Shown here: piece after piece, positions 61,282 to 64,000 of the stretch | Numbering within the stretch: position 1 is the stretch's first letter | Layout: each line of letters starts with the position of its first letter | From: Spirosoma foliorum | GTDB taxonomy: Bacteria > Bacteroidota > Bacteroidia > Cytophagales > Spirosomataceae | DNA: 64,000 nucleotides | Assembly: GCF_014117325.1 (NCBI RefSeq) | Contig: NZ_CP059732.1 | Span: 3,175,001-3,239,000, forward strand | Reading direction: 5' to 3' | The notes under the pieces: model-generated | Database searches by the model: none | Seen by the model: the letters and a program-made list of their open reading frames with translations, nothing else | Told to the model about the DNA's origin: nothing | Position numbers and translations under genes: made by a program

Positions 61282-62917
61282 TTTTTTTGGTCAGCAGCGC
61301 CATTTGAGCCAGGCACTGATTCATGGCAATGGATTCCAGACGCTCGAACTCTTTTCGAGAATGTAGTCTATTTCGTATAGGTAATACACCTACAAAGGGT
61401 ATGTTAACCTGCTTGCTTGCCCGCACCGGATTTTTCAATGAGTTATCGAAATATTCCTTCCCGATAATGTAAGCGATGATCAGAACAAGGCCCGCGACAA
61501 ATGACCCGATTACCAGAATCAGGCGCTTGGATGGTTCCGGTTTGCCAGGAAAAATGGGAGGGTCAACAATTTTCAAATTGCTCGACATCAGCATATTCTG
61601 CTCCCGAAGCTTACTGACACTCAACCCGTGAAGTATCTCCAGGTATTCCCGTTCGGCCACACTGATCGCCCGCTCCAACTGCCCCATTTTCGAGCCTAGC
61701 GGGGCAAACCGGCGGTAGAAGTCATCATAATCCCGTTGAATGTCGTAATATGTCAGAAGCCGGGCTTCCCCCTGATCAACGTTCATGAACGTCTGTGTCC
61801 ACTCGTCAAACAGTAGTTTGGAGGGCAACCCTTTCACCGAGTTGTTGATATCGTACAAGCCCGAAATATTGTCTTTGGCCTGTTTCTCAAGCTGCTCAAT
61901 CCGATCTTTTAGTTGCTGCTTTTGCGATGAGCCTGACCCCACTTTCATTTCCATCATCGCCAGCCGCGTATTCAATACGGCCAGCGAATCACGGATATTA
62001 GTTAACTGCTGCGATTGGAGGGCAATATCCTGACGAATACTCAGCTTTTTTTCCAGATCTTTCAGCGTAGCCTTATTGGCCGCCAGATTCGATTTTTCCT
62101 TATCGATATCGAGGCTAAAATCCTTATCCCGAATGGTAAAACTCTTGGTCTGTTCGTAGTAGTTGATGATTCGATTATCCCGCGAGAAATCAGTGAGTTT
62201 GTTCTCGGCAGCCGATAATTTGGTCGAAGCTTTTTTGAGCTGCTCCATAAAATACTCGACCACATTCCCGGTTTCATCTACTTTAATTTCCCGGTATCGT
62301 TTCATGAAAACCGTCGACACCAACTCGATGGTTTCTTTCACAACAGACGGGTCATCGGCTGTATATGTCAGACGAATCATATCGCTGTTTCCCTCCCGAG
62401 TTACGGTCAGCTTTGACAGGATTCCCTGCACCCCGTAAATCGATTTTTTATCATTCAGTAGCTTTTCGCCAATTACGTTTTTCGGAATCTGGGCGTATCG
62501 GTAAATATTCTGCACCGTATTTTCCACGGACGACGGATCGACAACCTGCCTGATAACCGTTTCGGGTACGACATCCCGCAACTTCTTAAACGTCCCGGCA
62601 GTGGCTACGCCGGGCGTGGGTTTGTTGATCATTAAATGGTGCGCCAACAACCGAATGCCAATTTCTTCAAGGGTTGTTCGGGCTTTAATCGTATTGATCA
62701 GGTTATCGAACGCATTGTTGATCGAAACGAAATCCCGGCGACTATCCATCTCGATGGTATAGCCCGACGCAAAACCGGTATAGATAACGGTGCTGGTGGT
62801 GAAAGACCGTTCCTCCATTTTAGTCAGGTAGAAAACAGCGCCAGCCAATGCTGTTGGAAACAGCAGTAGCACCCATTTATAAGCCCAAAGAAGGCGTGTG
62901 AATTTCTTAAAGTTCAT
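61211..62917 (-). CDS. GNVR/Wzz-type polysaccharide copolymerase (Wzc-like, frameshifted)
   Basis: 568 residues as read. N-terminal membrane helix (WVLLLFPTALAGAVFYLT), a long periplasmic region with coiled coils (QLKKASTKLSAAENKLTDFS, QQLKDRIEQLEKQAKDNIS), and a second helix at about 470-495 (LILVIGSFVAGLVLIIAYII). After MNQCLAQMALLTKK the frame runs into an unrelated 20-odd residues, while the proper continuation lies one frame over at 60883-61281. Copolymerases set chain length and link synthesis to export. It overlaps the TolC-like gene by one base. Confidence 0.88.
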   Translation of the reverse strand: MNFKKFTRLLWAYKWVLLLFPTALAGAVFYLTKMEERSFTTSTVIYTGFASGYTIEMDSRRDFVSINNAFDNLINTIKARTTLEEIGIRLLAHHLMINKPTPGVATAGTFKKLRDVVPETVIRQVVDPSSVENTVQNIYRYAQIPKNVIGEKLLNDKKSIYGVQGILSKLTVTREGNSDMIRLTYTADDPSVVKETIELVSTVFMKRYREIKVDETGNVVEYFMEQLKKASTKLSAAENKLTDFSRDNRIINYYEQTKSFTIRDKDFSLDIDKEKSNLAANKATLKDLEKKLSIRQDIALQSQQLTNIRDSLAVLNTRLAMMEMKVGSGSSQKQQLKDRIEQLEKQAKDNISGLYDINNSVKGLPSKLLFDEWTQTFMNVDQGEARLLTYYDIQRDYDDFYRRFAPLGSKMGQLERAISVAEREYLEILHGLSVSKLREQNMLMSSNLKIVDPPIFPGKPEPSKRLILVIGSFVAGLVLIIAYIIGKEYFDNSLKNPVRASKQVNIPFVGVLPIRNRLHSRKEFERLESIAMNQCLAQMALLTKKSDRSPYSGSGRERSKRSGQKLFY

Positions 62918-63666
62918 CAGTTTCCAGGGAATAATTCATAACCGGTCAACACTTCCAAAATCCGTATATTCTCGTAGAAAGCCTGTTTCGCCGTTTCGTA
63001 TTCCGAGTCGGCGAAGGTGGAAATCTGAACAATCCGGGCCAGTTCGGTAACCGATATATTGCCTTTCGAAAAATCCTTTTCGGCCATTTGTCGACTCAAT
63101 CGGTTAACCTGTTTCGATTCTTCCTTTATATGAAGCATTGCCCAGGCTGCCTGAGCTGCATAGTATTTCGTAATAACAATGGTTTCGACATCCTGGATAG
63201 CATAACCAACCCGCTGTCGGGCGGCCTCGTATTCCGACTCCGCCATTTTGACCAGGTTTTTTCGGCCCAGAATGTTGTAGAGCGAAAGGCGAACATTCAG
63301 GTTAGCCCGGTATCCGTTGTTGAAATTCTGAAACGATTCAAGCGAGCCGTTCGCCTGTTGAATCAATAACGCCTGATTACCTAGCCCCAGTTGAAGATCG
63401 ACCCCCACGCCATCCAGCCAAAACTGCTTCTGGTTTTTTATGTAATATGATCCTCGCTCCGTCATGGCCTCCTGTAATTTTACCGATGATGAATGATTAC
63501 GAGCCAGCTTTAGCACCGTATCGAGCGGTGGAATTGTCCATCTGGAGATAGCGCTCGACAAATTGCTTGTCGGCACGGGTGTGGTTTGCGCCTTTACGTG
63601 GGTGTGCAGAACAAGTAGCAAACACCCTATACTCATCAGCTTAGACACCAGATGATGAAAGTGCAT
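62917..63666 (-). CDS. TolC-like outer membrane protein
   Basis: About 249 residues from the ATG at 63666, which opens a signal peptide (LVSKLMSIGCLLLVLHTHVKAQ); an upstream reading from 63807 runs through the preceding gene. The mature part is helical (LDTVLKLARNHSSSVKLQEA, AESEYEAARQRVGYAIQDVE, VTELARIVQISTFADSEYET), as in outer membrane efflux proteins but only about half the usual length, holding one repeat. Likely part of the export channel for this polysaccharide. Confidence 0.82.
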   Translation of the reverse strand: MHFHHLVSKLMSIGCLLLVLHTHVKAQTTPVPTSNLSSAISRWTIPPLDTVLKLARNHSSSVKLQEAMTERGSYYIKNQKQFWLDGVGVDLQLGLGNQALLIQQANGSLESFQNFNNGYRANLNVRLSLYNILGRKNLVKMAESEYEAARQRVGYAIQDVETIVITKYYAAQAAWAMLHIKEESKQVNRLSRQMAEKDFSKGNISVTELARIVQISTFADSEYETAKQAFYENIRILEVLTGYELFPGN

Positions 63667-64000
63667 AGGTTTCCGAAAGCGTAGAGGAAGGTTTGGCGGG
63701 TTCATAAGATGGGCGGGTAAAAAGATACATATAACTGACGCTGAGATAAATAATAATCCCAGTAGGTAACTGACCGAATATCTGATTGCCATAACTGGCG
63801 ACAGCAATACCGACTACGCCAGCGTAAAGAGCCATCATTTTTTGTCGTGTGGCCCCTACCGACATTCTCCAGATTCGAATAAAGAAATAGACTAACCAGA
63901 AACCGATCATAAACAGGTGCAGATATAGGCCAATAATGCCCGTTTGCGCCCATATTTTCACATACCAACTGTCGGTGGGTGTCTGAGCCAGAACTGTATT
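63641..64000 (-). CDS. O-antigen ligase-like membrane protein (partial)
   Basis: C-terminal 119 residues; the gene continues past the window. The visible part shows WAQTGIIGLYLHLFMIGFWL, FFIRIWRMSV, and LPTGIIIYLSVSYMYLFTR, three helices with the LxxGxxGLxLxL-like pattern of Wzy/WaaL proteins. It would polymerise or attach the polysaccharide. Its stop overlaps the TolC-like start by 26 bp, so they form one operon. Confidence 0.75.
   Translation of the reverse strand, partial: NTVLAQTPTDSWYVKIWAQTGIIGLYLHLFMIGFWLVYFFIRIWRMSVGATRQKMMALYAGVVGIAVASYGNQIFGQLPTGIIIYLSVSYMYLFTRPSYEPAKPSSTLSETYALSSSGV

Overview
The window reads as chromosomal DNA of a Bacteroidota bacterium, most likely the Cytophagales/Spirosoma group. 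Support: several TonB-dependent receptors with CarboxypepD_reg-like N-termini, an ECF sigma/FecR pair, LytS/LytTR two-component genes, a PadR plus FtsX permease with a Bacteroidetes-type N-terminal prefix, a BlaR1/M56-type remnant, and weak use of Shine-Dalgarno sites. The genus is an inference from protein style; no 16S gene or tRNA was seen.

Layout. 1-8.1 kb: end of an FtsX-type ABC permease with its PadR regulator (translationally coupled), a higBA toxin-antitoxin pair, an APH-fold kinase, a TPR/DUF6624-like protein, an ICMT-like methyltransferase and an amidohydrolase. 8.3-16.2 kb is an accessory zone: a broken IS1595-type transposase carries an IS4-superfamily element and an IS3 element inside it; an AraC/short-chain dehydrogenase pair follows; then a truncated M56/BlaR1-like gene split by an IS701-type element whose exact removal restores the reading frame. 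16.2-28.5 kb: small metabolic and stress proteins (VOC, ferredoxin-fold, Dabb, YceI), an AraC regulator next to an uncharacterised lipoprotein/beta-propeller pair, a large outer-membrane receptor divergent from a LytS/LytTR pair, and an alcohol dehydrogenase/esterase pair. 28.7-34.9 kb: ECF sigma, FecR and a stand-alone STN-domain protein, divergent from a TonB-dependent receptor that lacks its own STN domain, suggesting a split cell-surface signalling system. 35-44.5 kb: murI, an amidohydrolase, a Doc toxin/antitoxin pair, alaS, a MerR regulator, an AraC/SDR pair and dprA.

45-64 kb is a signalling and exopolysaccharide region. A hybrid histidine kinase with three receiver domains, CheR, CheB and a receiver-histidine kinase form a tightly overlapping operon; a single-domain response regulator follows, and then a phosphoglycosyl transferase whose N-terminus is a receiver-like domain with Asn where the phospho-Asp should be. 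Behind it are family 2 glycosyltransferases, a flippase, an acyltransferase, another glycosyltransferase, a Wzc/GNVR-type copolymerase broken by a homopolymer frameshift, a TolC-like outer-membrane protein and the end of an O-antigen-ligase-like protein. Together these make, modify, polymerise and export a surface polysaccharide, probably under control of the adjacent phosphorelay.

Throughout the window the gaps between genes hold long, often perfect inverted repeats that fall into several recurring sequence families, some nested inside one another and one reading into the end of the sigma-factor gene.
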